A DNA stretch of 64,000 nucleotides from Zeus faber (Eukaryota > Chordata > Actinopteri > Zeiformes > Zeidae). The notes beneath the pieces were generated by a model. That model was not told the origin of the DNA and did not search any database. It worked only from the letters and a program-made list of their open reading frames with translations. Below are positions 1 through 13,800 of this stretch, one piece after another; positions within the stretch are counted from its first letter, which is position 1, and each line of letters opens with the position of its first letter. The translations under genes were made by a program, and so were the position numbers. Where the stretch lies: contig OY482861.1 in assembly GCA_960531495.1 (NCBI GenBank), positions 682,001 through 746,000 on the forward strand, read 5' to 3'.

Positions 1-3000
1 ACCGAACCATTGTCTATTCAGAGGTGAATGATTCAGAATGCTGTAGTAGAGCATAGAAATTTAATTAATATGATGAACTATTATGTGCTTCTTAAGTGTT
101 TCTCACAGATTTCTAGGCCCATCTAATATGTATTTGTGGAGTTATGATCATTCTCATCATTGTGTGCACATGTGGGAAAAAACGCATTTTCAGCCGATTT
201 AAACGTCGAAAAGGGGAATTGCTTAAACGCTTCAGTCATTACTCTGTGTGACAGTGTCAGACAGTTTAATTACAATGGTGAACTAGTATATGCTGCTAAA
301 GCGTTGTTTGTCAAACAGTTTTAGGCCCATACAACATGTATTTGTCGAGGTATGAGCATTTTCAGATCATTGGACGGTTTGCTGTCTAGCTGAATTAGAG
401 AAACACCGAACCATTGTCTATTCAGAGGTGAATGATTCAGAATGCTGTAGTAGAGCATAGAAATTTTATTAATATGATGAACTATTATGTGCTTCCTAAG
501 TTTTTCTCTCAGATTTCTATGCCCATCTAACATGTATTTGTGGAGTTTGGATCATTTTCATCATAGTGTGCACATGTGGGAAAAAACGCATTTTCAGCCG
601 ATTTAAACGTCGAAAAGGGGAATTGGTTAAACGCTTCAGTCATTACTCTGTGTGACAGTGTCAGACAGTTTAAATACAATGGTGAACTAGTATATGCTGC
701 TAAAGTGTTGTTTGTCAAACAGTTTTAGGCCCATGTAAAATGTATTTGTCGAGTTATGATCATTTTCATCATTGTGTGCACATGTGGGAAAAAACGCATT
801 TTCAGCCGATTTAAACGTCGAAAAGGGGAATTGCTTGAACGCTTCAGTCATTACTCTGTGTGACAGTGTCAGACAGTTTAAATACAATGGTGAACTAGTA
901 TATGCTGCTAAAGTGTTGTTTGTCAACAAGTTTTAGGCCCATCTAACATGTATTTGTCGAGTTATGATCATTTTCATCATTATGTGTACATGTGGGAAAA
1001 AACGCATTTTCAGCCGATTTAAACGTCGAAAAGGGGAATTGCTTAAACGCTTCAGTCATAACTCTGTGTGACAGTGTCAGACAGTTTAAATACAATGGTG
1101 AACTAGTATATGCTGCTAAAGCGTTGTTTGTCAAACAGTTTTAGGCCCATACAACATGTATTTGTCGAGTTATGATCATTTTCATCATTATGTGTACATG
1201 TGGGAAAAAACGCATTTTCAGCCGATTTAAACGTCGAAAAGGGGAATTGCTTGAACGCTTCAGTCAGTACTCTGTGTGACAGTGTCAGACAGTTTAAATA
1301 CAATGGTGAACTAGTATATGCTGCTGAAGCGTTGTTTGTCAAACAGTTTTAGGCCCATACAACATGTATTTGTCGAGGTATGAGCATTTTCAGAACATTG
1401 GACGGTTTGCTGTCTAGCTGAATTAGAGAAACACCGAACCATTGTCTATTCAGAGGTGAATGATTCAGAATGCTGTAGTAGAGCATAGAAATTTAATTAA
1501 TATGATGAACTATTATGTGCTTCTTAAGTGTTTCTCACAGATTTCTAGGCCCATCTAACATGTATTTGTGGAGTTATGATCATTCTCATCATTGTGTGCA
1601 CATGTGGGAAAAAACGCATTTTCAGCCGATTTAAACGTCGAAAAGGGGAATTGGTTAAACGCTTCAGTCATTACTCTGTGTGACAGTGTCAGACAGTTTA
1701 AATACAATGGTGAACTAGTATATGCTGCTAAAGTGTTGTTTGTCAAACAGTTTTAGGCCCATGTAAAATGTATTTGTCGAGTTATGATCATTTTCATCAT
1801 TGTGTGCACATGTGGGAAAAAACGCATTTTCAGCCGATTTAAACGTCGAAAAGGGGAATTGCTTGAACGCTTCAGTCATTACTCTGTGTGACAGTGTCAG
1901 ACAGTTTAAATACAATGGTGAACTAGTATATGCTGCTAAAGTGTTGTTTGTCAACACGTTTTAGGCCCATCTAACATGTATTTGTCGAGTTATGATCATT
2001 TTCATCATTATGTGTACATGTGGGAAAAAACGCATTTTCAGCCGATTTAAACGTCGAAAAGGGGAATTGCTTAAACGCTTCAGTCATTTCTCTGTGTGAC
2101 AGTGTCAGACAGTTTAAATACAATGGTGAACTAGTATATGCTGCTAAAGTGTTGTTTGTCAAACAGTTTTAGGCCCATGTAAAATGTATTTGTCGAGTTA
2201 TGATCATTTTCATCATTGTGTGCACATGTGGGAAAAAACGCATTTTCAGCCGATTTAAACGTCGAAAAGGGGAATTGGTTAAACGCTTCAGTCATAACTC
2301 TGTGTGACAGTGTCAGACAGTTTAAATACAATGGTGAACTAGTATATGCTGCTAAAGCGTTGTTTGTCAAACAGTTTTAGGCCCAAACAACATGTATTTG
2401 TCGAGGTATGAGCATTTTCAGAACATTGGACGGTTTGCTGTCTAGCTGAATTAGAGAAACACCGAACCATTGTCTCTTCAGAGGTGAATGATTCAGAATG
2501 CTGCAGTACAGCATTGAAATTTAATAAATGTGATGAACTATTATGTGCTTCCTAAGTTTTTCTCTCAGATTTCTATGCCCATCTAACATGTATTTCTGGA
2601 GTTATGATCATTTTCAGAACTTGTGACGGTTTGCTGTCTAACTGAATTAGAGAAACACCGAACCATTGTCTCTTCAGAGGTGAATGATTCAGAATGCTGC
2701 AGTACAGCATAGAAATTTAATTAATATGATGAACTATTATGTGCTTCTTAAGTGTTTCTCACAGATTTCTAGGCCCATCTAACATGTATTTGTGGAGTTA
2801 TGATCATTTCCATCATTGTGTGCACATGTGGGAAAAAACGCATTTTCAGCCGATTTAAACGTCGAAAAGGGGAATTGGTTAAACGCTTCAGTCATTACTC
2901 TGTGTGACAGTGTCAGACAGTTTAAATACAATGGTGAACTAGTATATGCTGCTAAAGCGTTGTTTGTCAAACAGTTTTAGGCCCATACAACATGTATTTG

Positions 3001-4822
3001 TCGAGTTATGATCATTTTCATCATTATGTGTACATGTGGGAAGAAACGCATTTTCAGCCGATTTAAACGTCGAAAAGGGGAATTGCTTGAACGCTTCAAT
3101 CAGTACTCTGTGTGACAGTGTCAGACAGTTTAAATACAATGGTGAACTAGTATATGCTGCTGAAGCGTTGTTTGTCAAACAGTTTTAGGCCCATACAACA
3201 TGTATTTGTCGAGGTATGAGCATTTTCAGAACATTGGACGGTTTGCTGTCTAGCTGTATTAGAGAAACACCGAACCATTGTCTATTCAGAGGTGAATGAT
3301 TCAGAATGCTGTAGTAGAGCATAGAAATTTAATTAATATGATGAACTATTATGTGCTTCTTAAGTGTTTCTCACAGATTTCTAGGCCTATCTAACATGTA
3401 TTTGTGGAGTTATGATCATTCTCATCATTGTGTGCACATGTGGGAAAAAACGCATTTTCAGCCGATTTAAACGTCGAAAAGGGGAATTGCTTAAACGCTT
3501 CAGTCATTACTCTGTGTGACAGTGTCAGACAGTTTAATTACAATGGTGAACTAGTATATGCTGCTAAAGCGTTGTTTGTCAAACAGTTTTAGGCCCATAC
3601 AACATGTATTTGTCGAGGTATGAGCATTTTCAGAACATTGGACGGTTTGCTGTCTAGCTGAATTAGAGAAACACCGAACCATTGTCTATTCAGAGGTGAA
3701 TGATTCAGAATGCTGTAGTAGAGCATAGAAATTTAATTAATATGATGAACTATTATGTGCTTCTTAAGTGTTTCTCACAGATTTCTAGGCCCATCTAATA
3801 TGTATTTGTGGAGTTATGATCATTCTCATCATTGTGTGCACATGTGGGAAAAAACGCATTTTCAGCCGATTTAAACGTCGAAAAGGGGAATTGCTTAAAC
3901 GCTTCAGTCATTACTCTGTGTGACAGTGTCAGACAGTTTAATTACAATGGTGAACTAGTATATGCTGCTAAAGCGTTGTTTGTCAAACAGTTTTAGGCCC
4001 ATACAACATGTATTTGTCGAGGTATGAGCATTTTCAGAACATTGGACGGTTTGCTGTCTAGCTGAATTAGAGAAACACCGAACCATTGTCTATTCAGAGG
4101 TGAATGATTCAGAATGCTGTAGTAGAGCATAGAAATTTTATTAATATGATGAACTATTATGTGCTTCCTAAGTTTTTCTCTCAGATTTCTATGCCCATCT
4201 AACATGTATTTGTGGAGTTTGGATCATTTTCATCATAGTGTGCACATGTGGGAAAAAACGCATTTTCAGCCGATTTAAACGTCGAAAAGGGGAATTGGTT
4301 AAACGCTTCAGTCATTACTCTGTGTGACAGTGTCAGACAGTTTAAATACAATGGTGAACTAGTATATGCTGCTAAAGTGTTGTTTGTCAAACAGTTTTAG
4401 GCCCATGTAAAATGTATTTGTCGAGTTATGATCATTTTCATCATTGTGTGCACATGTGGGAAAAAACGCATTTTCAGCCGATTTAAACGTCGAAAAGGGG
4501 AATTGCTTGAACGCTTCAGTCATTACTCTGTGTGACAGTGTCAGACAGTTTAAATACAATGGTGAACTAGTATATGCTGCTAAAGTGTTGTTTGTCAACA
4601 AGTTTTAGGCCCATCTAACATGTATTTGTCGAGTTATGATCATTTTCATCATTATGTGTACATGTGGGAAAAAACGCATTTTCAGCCGATTTAAACGTCG
4701 AAAAGGGGAATTGCTTAAACGCTTCAGTCATTTCTCTGTGTGACAGTGTCAGACAGTTTAAATACAATGGTGAACTAGTATATGCTGCTAAAGCGTTGTT
4801 TGTCAAACAGTTTTAGGCCCAT
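1..4822. repeat. A/B satellite array, left block
   Basis: Tandem satellite with no gene. After a partial B monomer (1-122) the order is A B AAAA B AAAA BB AA B A B A B AAA, with junctions after each GCCCAT (for example 123, 331, 527, 735, 943, 1151, 1359). A monomers are 208 bp and B monomers 196 bp. This block has variants that are rare or absent elsewhere: CTAATATG with CATTCTCATC at monomer starts, TTAATTACAATGG instead of TTAAATACAATGG, and TCAACAAG or TCAACACG near monomer ends. The 198 bp short A subtype is absent. The stretch 123-1150 recurs at 3795-4822 with the same variants, so an internal block of about 1 kb was copied. Minus-strand open frames of 63-80 codons occur in each A monomer but look incidental. 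Confidence 0.95.
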
Positions 4823-7800
4823 ACAACATGTATTTGTCGAGGTATGAGCATTTTCAGAACATTTGACGGTTTGCTGTCTAGCTGAATTAGAGAAACACCG
4901 AACCTTTGTCTCTTCAGAGGTGAATGATTCAGAATGCTGCAGTACAGCATTGAAATTTAATTAATGTGATGAACTATTATGTGCTTCCTAAGTTTTTCTC
5001 TCAGATTTCTATGCCCATCTAACATGTATTTCTGGAGTTATGATCATTTTCAGAACTTGTGACGGTTTGCTGTCTAGCTGATTTAGAGAAACACCGAACC
5101 ATTGTCTCTTCAGAGGTGAATGATTCAGAATGCTGCAGTACAGTATAGAAATTTTATTAATATGATGAACTATTATGTGCTTCCTAAGTTTTTCTCTCAG
5201 ATTTCTATGCCCATCTAACATGTATTTGTGGAGTTAGGATCATTTTCATCATAGTGTGCACATGTGGGAAAAAACGCATTTTCAGCCGATTTAAACGTCG
5301 AAAAGGGGAATTGGTTAAACGCTTCAGTCATTACTCTGTGTGACAGTGTCAGACAGTTTAAATACAATGGTGAACTAGTATATGCTGCTAAAGTGTTGTT
5401 TGTCAACCAGTTTTAGGCCCATCTAACATGTATTTGTCGAGTTATGATCATTTTCATCATTTTGTGCACATGTGGGAAAAAACGCATTTTCAGCCGATTT
5501 AAACGTCGAAAAGGGGAATTGGTTAAACGCTTCAGTCATTACTCTGTGTGACAGTGTCAGACAGTTTAAATACAATGGTGAACTAGTATATGCTGCTAAA
5601 GTGTTGTTTGTCAACCAGTTTTAGGCCCATCTAACATGTATTTGTTGAGTTATGATCATTTTCATCATTATGTGTACATGTGGGAAAAAACGCATTTTCA
5701 GCCGATTTAAACGTCGAAAAGGGGAATTGCTTAAACGGTTCAGTCATTACTCTGTGTGACAGTGTCAGACAGTTTAAATACAATGGTGAACTAGTATATG
5801 CTGCTAAAGTGTTGTTTGTCAAACAGTTTAAGGCCCATCTAACATGTATTTGTGGAGTTATGATCATTTTCATCATTGTGTGCACATGTGGGAAAAAACG
5901 CATTTTCAGCCGATTTAAACGTCGAAAAGGGGAATTGGTTAAACGCTTCAGTCATTACTCTGTATGACAGTGTCAGACAGTTTAAATACAATGGTGAACT
6001 AGTATATGCTGCTAAAGCGTTGTTTGTCAAACAGTTTTAGGCCCATACAACATGTATTTGTCGAGGTATGAGCATTTTCAGAACATTGGACGGTTTGCTG
6101 TCTAGCTGAATTAGAGAAACACCGAACCATTGTCTCTTCAGAGGTGAATGATTCAGAATGCTGCAGTACAGCATTGAAATTTAATTAATATGATGAACTA
6201 TTATGTGCTTCTTAAGTGTTTCTCACAGATTTCTAGGCCCATCTAACATGTATTTTTGGAGTTATGATCATTTTCATCATTGTGTGCACATGTGGGAAAA
6301 AACGCATTTTCAGCCGATTTAAACGTCGAAAAGGGGAATTGGTTAAACGCTTCAGTCATTACTCTGTGTGACAGTGTCAGACAGTTTAAATACAATGGTG
6401 AACTAGTAGATGCTGCTAAAGTGTTGTTTGTCAAACAGTTTTAGGCCCATGTAAAATGTATTTGTCGAGTTATGATTATTTTCATCATTGTGTGCACATG
6501 TGGGAAAAAGACGCATTTTCAGCCGATTTAAACGTCGAAAAGGGGAATTGGTTAAACGCTTCAGTCATTACTCTGTGTGACAGTGTCAGACAGTTTAAAT
6601 ACAATGGTGAACTAGTATATGCTGCTAAAGTGTTGTTTGTCAAACAGTTTTAGGCCCATACAACATGTATTTGTCGAGGTATGAGCATTTTCAGAACATT
6701 GGACGGTTTGCTGTCTAGCTGAATTAGAGAAACACCGAACCTTTGTCTCTTCAGAGGTGAATGATTCAGAATGCTGCAGTACAGCATTGAAATTTAATTA
6801 ATGTGATGAACTATTATGTGCTTCCTAAGTTTTTCTCTCAGATTTCTATGCCCATCTAACATGTATTTCCGGAGTTATGATCATTTTCAGAACTTGTGAC
6901 GGTTTGCTGTCTAGCTGATTTAGAGAAACACCGAACCATTGTCTCTTCAGAGGTGAATGATTCAGAATGCTGCAGTACAGTATAGAAATTTTATTAATAT
7001 GATGAACTATTATGTGCTTCCTAAGTTCTTCTCTCAGATTTCTATGCCCATCTAACATGTATTTGTGGAGTTAGGATCATTTTCATCATAGTGTGCACAT
7101 GTGGGAAAAAACGCATTTTCAGCCGATTTAAACGTCGAAAAGGGGAATTGGTTAAACGCTTCAGTCATTACTCTGTGTGACAGTGTCAGACAGTTTAAAT
7201 ACAATGGTGAACTAGTATATGCTGCTAAAGTGTTGTTTGTCAACCAGTTTTAGGCCCATCTAACATGTATTTGTCGAGTTATGATCATTTTCATCATTAT
7301 GTGTACATGTGGGAAAAAACGCATTTTCAGCCGATTTAAACGTCGAAAAGGGGAATTGCTTGAACGCTTCAGTCAGTACTCTGTGTGACAGTGTCAGACA
7401 GTTTAAATACAATGGTGAACTAGTATATGCTGCTAAAGCGTTGTTTGTCAACCAGTTTTAGGCCCATCTAACATGTATTTGTGGAGTTATGATCATTTTC
7501 ATCATTGTGGGAAAAAACGCATTTTCAGCCGATTTAAACGTCGAAAAGGGGAATTGGTTAAACGCTTCAGTCATTACTCTGTGTGACAGTGTCAGACAGT
7601 TTAAATACAATGGTGAACTAGTATATGCTGCTAAATTGTTGTTTGTCAAACAGTTTTAGGCCCATGTAAAATGTATTTGTCGAGTTATGATTATTTTCAT
7701 CATTGTGTGCACATGTGGGAAAAAACGCATTTTCAGCCGATTTAAACGTCGAAAAGGGGAAGTGGTTAAACGCTTCAGTCATTACTCTGTGTGACAGTGT

Positions 7801-10800
7801 CAGACAATTTAAATACAATGGTGAACTAGTATATGCTGCTAAAGTGTTGTTTGTCAACCAGTTTTAGGCCCATCTAACATGTATTTGTCGAGTTATGATT
7901 ATTTTCATCATTGTGTGCACATGTGGGAAAAAACGCATTTTCAGCCGATTTAAACGTCGAAAAGGAGAATTGGTTAAACGCTTCAGTCATTACTCTGTGT
8001 GACAGTGTCAGACAGTTTAAATACAATGGTGAACTAGTATATGCTGCTAAAGCGTTGTTTGTCAAACAGTTTTAGGCCCATACAACATGTATTTGTCGAG
8101 GTATGAGCATTTTCAGAACATTGGACGGTTTGCTGTCTAGCTGAATTAGAGAAACACCGAACCATTGTCTCTTCAGAGGTGAATGATTCAGAATGCTGCA
8201 GTACAGCATAGAAATTTAATTAATATGATGAACTATTATGTGCTTCTTAAGTGTTTCTCACAGATTTCTAGGCCCATCTAACATGTATTTGTGGAGTTAT
8301 GATCATTTTCATCATTGTGTGCACATGTGGGAAAAAACGCATTTTCAGCCGATTTAAACGTCGAAAAGGGGAATTGGTTAAACGCTTCAGTCATTACTCT
8401 GTGTGACAATGTCAGACAGTTTAAATACATTGGTGAACTAGTATATGCTGCTAAAGTGTTGTCTGTCAACCAGTTTTAGGCCCATCTAACATGTATTTGT
8501 CGAGTTATGATCATTTTCATCATTATGTGTACATGTGGGAAAAAACGCATTTTCAGCCGATTTAAACGTCGAAAAGGGGAATTGCTTAAACGCTTCAGTC
8601 ATTTCTCTGTGTGACAGTGTCAGACAGTTTAAATACAATGGTGAACTAGTATATGCTGCTAAAGCGTTGTTTGTCAAACAGTTTTAGGCCCATACAACAT
8701 TGTATTTGACGAGGTATGAGCATTTTCAGAACATTGGACGGTTTGCTGTCTAGCTGAATTAGAGAAACACCGAACCATTGTCTCTTCAGAGGTGAATGAT
8801 TCAGAATGCTGCAGTACAGCATAGAAATTTTATTAATATGATGAACTATTATGTGCTTCTTAAGTGTTTCTCACAGATTTCTAGGCCCATCTAACATGTA
8901 TTTGTGGAGTTATGATCATTTTCATCATTGTGTGCACATGTGGGAAAAAACGCATTTTCAGCCGATTTAAACGTCGAAAAGGGGAATTGGTTAAACGCTT
9001 CAGTCATTACTCTGTGTGACAGTGTCAGACAGTTTAAATACAATGGTGAACTAGTATATGCTGCTAAAGTGTTGTTTGTCAACCAGTTTTAGGCCCATCT
9101 AACATGTATTTGTCGAGTTATGATCATTTTCATCATTATGTGTACATGTGGGAAAAAACGCATTTTCAGCCGATTTAAACGTCGAAAAGGGGAATTGGTT
9201 AAACGCTTCAGTCATTACTCTGTGTGACAGTGTCAGACAGTTTAAATACAATGGTGAACTAGTATATGCTGCTAAAGCGTTGTTTGTCAAACAGTTTTAG
9301 GCCCATACAACATGTATTTGTCGAGGTATGAGCATTTTCAGAACATTGGACGGTTTGCTGTCTAGCTGAATTAGAGAAACACCAAACCTTTGTCTCTTCA
9401 GAGGTGAATGATTCAGAATGCTGCAGTACAGCATTGAAATTTAATTAATGTGATGAACTATTATGTGCTTCCTAAGTTTTTCTCTCAGATTTCTATGCCC
9501 ATCTAACATGTATTTCTGGAGTTATGATCATTTTCAGAACTTGTGACGGTTTGCTGTCTAGCTGATTTAGAGAAACACCGAACCATTGTCTCTTCAGAGG
9601 TGAATGATTCAGAATGCTGCAGTACAGTATAGAAATTTTATTAATATGATGAACTATTATGTGCTTCCTAAGTTTTTCTCTCAGATTTCTATGCCCATCT
9701 AACATGTATTTGTGGAGTTAGGATCATTTTCATCATAGTGTGCACATGTGGGAAAAAACGCATTTTCAGCCGATTTAAACGTCGAAAAGGGGAATTGGTT
9801 AAACGCTTCAGTCATTACTCTGTGTGACAGTGTCAGACAGTTTAAATACAATGGTGAACTAGTATATGCTGCTAAAGTGTTGTTTGTCAACCAGTTTTAG
9901 GCCCATCTAACATGTATTTGTCGAGTTATGATCATTTTCATCATTGTGTGCACATGTGGGAAAAAACGCATTTTCAGCCGATTTAAACGTCGAAAAGGGG
10001 AATTGGTTAAACGCTTCAGTCATTACTCTGTGTGACAGTGTCAGACAGTTTAAATACAATGGTGAACTAGTATATGCTGCTAAAGTGTTGTTTGTCAACC
10101 AGTTTCAGGCCCATCTAACATGTATTTGTTGAGTTATGATCATTTTCATCATTATGTGTACATGTGGGAAAAAACGCATTTTCAGCCGATTTAAACGTCG
10201 AAAAGGGGAATTGCTTAAACGCTTCAGTCATTACTCTGTGTGACAGTGTCAGACAGTTTAAATACAATGGTGAACTAGTATATGCTGCTAAAGTGTTGTT
10301 TGTCAAACAGTTTAAGGCCCATCTAACATGTATTTGTGGAGTTATGATCATTTTCATCATTGTGTGTACATGTGGGAAAAAACGCATTTTCAGCCGATTT
10401 AAACGTCGAAAAGGGGAATTGGTTAAACACTTCAGTCATTACTCTGTATGACAGTGTCAGACAGTTTAAATACAATGGTGAACTAGTATATGCTGCTAAA
10501 GCGTTGTTTGTCAAACAGTTTTAGGCCCATACAACATGTATTTGTCGAGGTATGAGCATTTTCAGAACATTGGACGGTTTGCTGTCTAGCTGAATTAGAG
10601 AAACACCGAACCATTGTCTCTTCAGAGGTGAATGATTCAGAATGCTGCAGTACAGCATTGAAATTTAATTAATATGATGAACTATTATGTGCTTCTTAAG
10701 TGTTTCTCACAGATTTCTAGGCCCATCTAACATGTATTTGTGGAGTTATGATCATTTTCATCATTGTGTGCACATGTGGGAAAAAACGCATTTTCAGCCG

Positions 10801-13800
10801 ATTTAAACGTTGAAAAGGGGAATTGGTTAAACGCTTCAGTCATTACTCTGTGTGACAGTGTCAGACAGTTTAAATACAATGGTGAACTAGTAGATGCTGC
10901 TAAAGTGTTGTTTGTCAAACAGTTTTAGGCCCATGTAAAATGTATTTGTCGAGTAATGATATTTTCATCATTGTGTGCACATGTGGGAAAAAGACGCATT
11001 TTCAGCCGATTTAAACGTCGAAAAGGGGAATTGGTTAAACGCTTCAGTCATTACTCTGTGTGACAGTGTCAGACAGTTTAAATACAATGGTGAACTAGTA
11101 TATGCTGCTAAAGTGTTGTTTGTCAAACAGTTTTAGGCCCATCTAACATGTATTTGTCGAGTTATGATTATTTTCATCATTGTGTGCACATGTGGGAAAA
11201 AACGCATTTTCAGCCGATTTAAACGTCGAAAAGGAGAATTGGTTAAACGCTTCAGTCATTACTCTGTGTGACAGTGTCAGACAGTTTAAATACAATGGTG
11301 AACTAGTATATGCTGCTAAAGCGTTGTTTGTCAAACAGTTTTAGGCCCATACAACATGTATTTGTCGAGGTATGAGCATTTTCAGAACATTGGACGGTTT
11401 GCTGTCTAGCTGAATTAGAGAAACACCGAACCATTGTCTCTTCAGAGGTGAATGATTCAGAATGCTGCAGTACAGCATAGAAATTTTATTAATATGATGA
11501 ACTATTATGTGCTTCTTAAGTGTTTCTCACAGATTTCTAGGCCCATCTAACATGTATTTGTGGAGTTATGATCATTTTCATCATTGTGTGCACATGTGGG
11601 AAAAAACGCATTTTCAGCCGATTTAAACGTCGAAAAGGGGAATTGCTCGAACGCTTCAGTCAGTACTCTGTGTGACAGTGTCAGACAGTTTAAATACAAT
11701 GGTGAACTAGTATATGCTGCTAAAGCGTTGTTTGTCAAACAGTTTTAGGCCCATCTAACATGTATTTGTGGAGTTATGATCATTTTCATCATTGTGTGCA
11801 CATGTGGGAAAAAACGCATTTTCAGCCGATTTAAACGTCGAAAAGGGGAATTGCTTAAACGCTTCAGTCATTTCTCTGTGTGACAGTGTCAGACAGTTTA
11901 AATACAATGGTGAACTAGTATATGCTGCTAAAGCGTTGTTTGTCAAACAGTTTAAGGCCCATACAACATTGTATTTGACGAGGTATGAGCATTTTCAGAA
12001 CATTGGACGGTTTGCTGTCTAGCTGAATTAGAGAAACACCGAACCATTGTCTCTTCAGAGGTGAATGATTCAGAATGCTGCAGTACAGCATAGAAATTTT
12101 ATTAATATGATGAACTATTATGTGCTTCTTAAGTGTTTCTCACAGATTTCTAGGCCCATCTAACATGTATTTGTGGAGTTATGATCATTTTCATCATTGT
12201 GTGCACATGTGGGAAAAAACGCATTTTCAGCCGATTTAAACGTCGAAAAGGGGAATTGGTTAAACGCTTCAGTCATTACTCTGTGTGACAGTGTCAGACA
12301 GTTTAAATACAATGGTGAACTAGTATATGCTGCTAAAGTGTTGTTTGTCAACCAGTTTTAGGCCCATCTAACATGTATTTGTTGAGTTATGATCATTTTC
12401 ATCATTATGTGTACATGTGGGAAAAAACGCATTTTCAGCCGATTTAAACGTCGAAAAGGGGAATTGCTTAAACGCTTCAGTCATTACTCTGTGTGACAGT
12501 GTCAGACAGTTTAAATACAATGGTGAACTAGTATATGCTGCTAAAGTGTTGTTTGTCAAACAGTTTAAGGCCCATCTAACATGTATTTGTGGAGTTATGA
12601 TCATTTTCATCATTGTGTGTACATGTGGGAAAAAACGCATTTTCAGCCGATTTAAACGTCGAAAAGGGGAATTGGTTAAACGCTTCAGTCATTACTCTGT
12701 ATGACAGTGTCAGACAGTTTAAATACAATGGTGAACTAGTATATGCTGCTAAAGCGTTGTTTGTCAAACAGTTTTAGGCCCATACAACATGTATTTGTCG
12801 AGGTATGAGCATTTTCAGAACATTGGACGGTTTGCTGTCTAGCTGAATTAGAGAAACACCGAACCATTGTCTCTTCAGAGGTGAATGATTCAGAATGCTG
12901 CAGTACAGCATTGAAATTTAATTAATATGATGAACTATTATGTGCTTCCTAAGTTTTTCTCTCAGATTTCTATGCCCATCTAACATGTATTTCTGGAGTT
13001 ATGATCATTTTCAGAACTTGTGACGGTTTGCTGTCTAGCTGAATTAGAGAAACACCGAACCATTGTCTCTTCAGAGGTGAATGATTCAGAATGCTGCAGT
13101 ACAGCATAGAAATTTTATTAATATGATGAGCTATTATGTGCTTCTTAAGTGTTTCTCACAGATTTCTAGGCCCATCTAACATGTATTTGTGGAGTTATGA
13201 TCATTTTCATCATTGTGTGCACATGTGGGAAAAAACGCATTTTCAGCCGATTTAAACGTCGAAAAGGGGAATTGGTTAAACGCTTCAGTCATTACTCTGT
13301 GTGACAGTGTCAGACAGTTTAAATACAATGGTGAACTAGTATATGCTGCTAAAGTGTTGTTTGTCAACCAGTTTTAGGCCCATCTAACATGTATTTGTCG
13401 AGTTATGATCATTTTCATCATTATGTGTACATGTGGGAAAAAACGCATTTTCAGCCGATTTAAACGTCGAAAAGGGGAATTGCTTGAACGCTTCAGTCAG
13501 TACTCTGTGTGACAGTGTCAGACAGTTTAAATACAATGGTGAACTAGTATATGCTGCTAAAGCGTTGTTTGTCAACCAGTTTTAGGCCCATCTAACATGT
13601 ATTTGTGGAGTTATGATCATTTTCATCATTGTGGGAAAAAACGCATTTTCAGCCGATTTAAACGTCGAAAAGGGGAATTGGTTAAACGCTTCAGTCATTA
13701 CTCTGTGTGACAGTGTCAGACAGTTTAAATACAATGGTGAACTAGTATATGCTGCTAAATTGTTGTTTGTCAAACAGTTTTAGGCCCATGTAAAATGTAT

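Noticed and set aside
5680-12704. Plus-strand open frames of about 95 codons across monomer junctions (5680, 10164, 12417)
   Set aside because: They exist only where a CAGTTTAAGGCCC variant removes a stop in one copied segment, so they are incidental.
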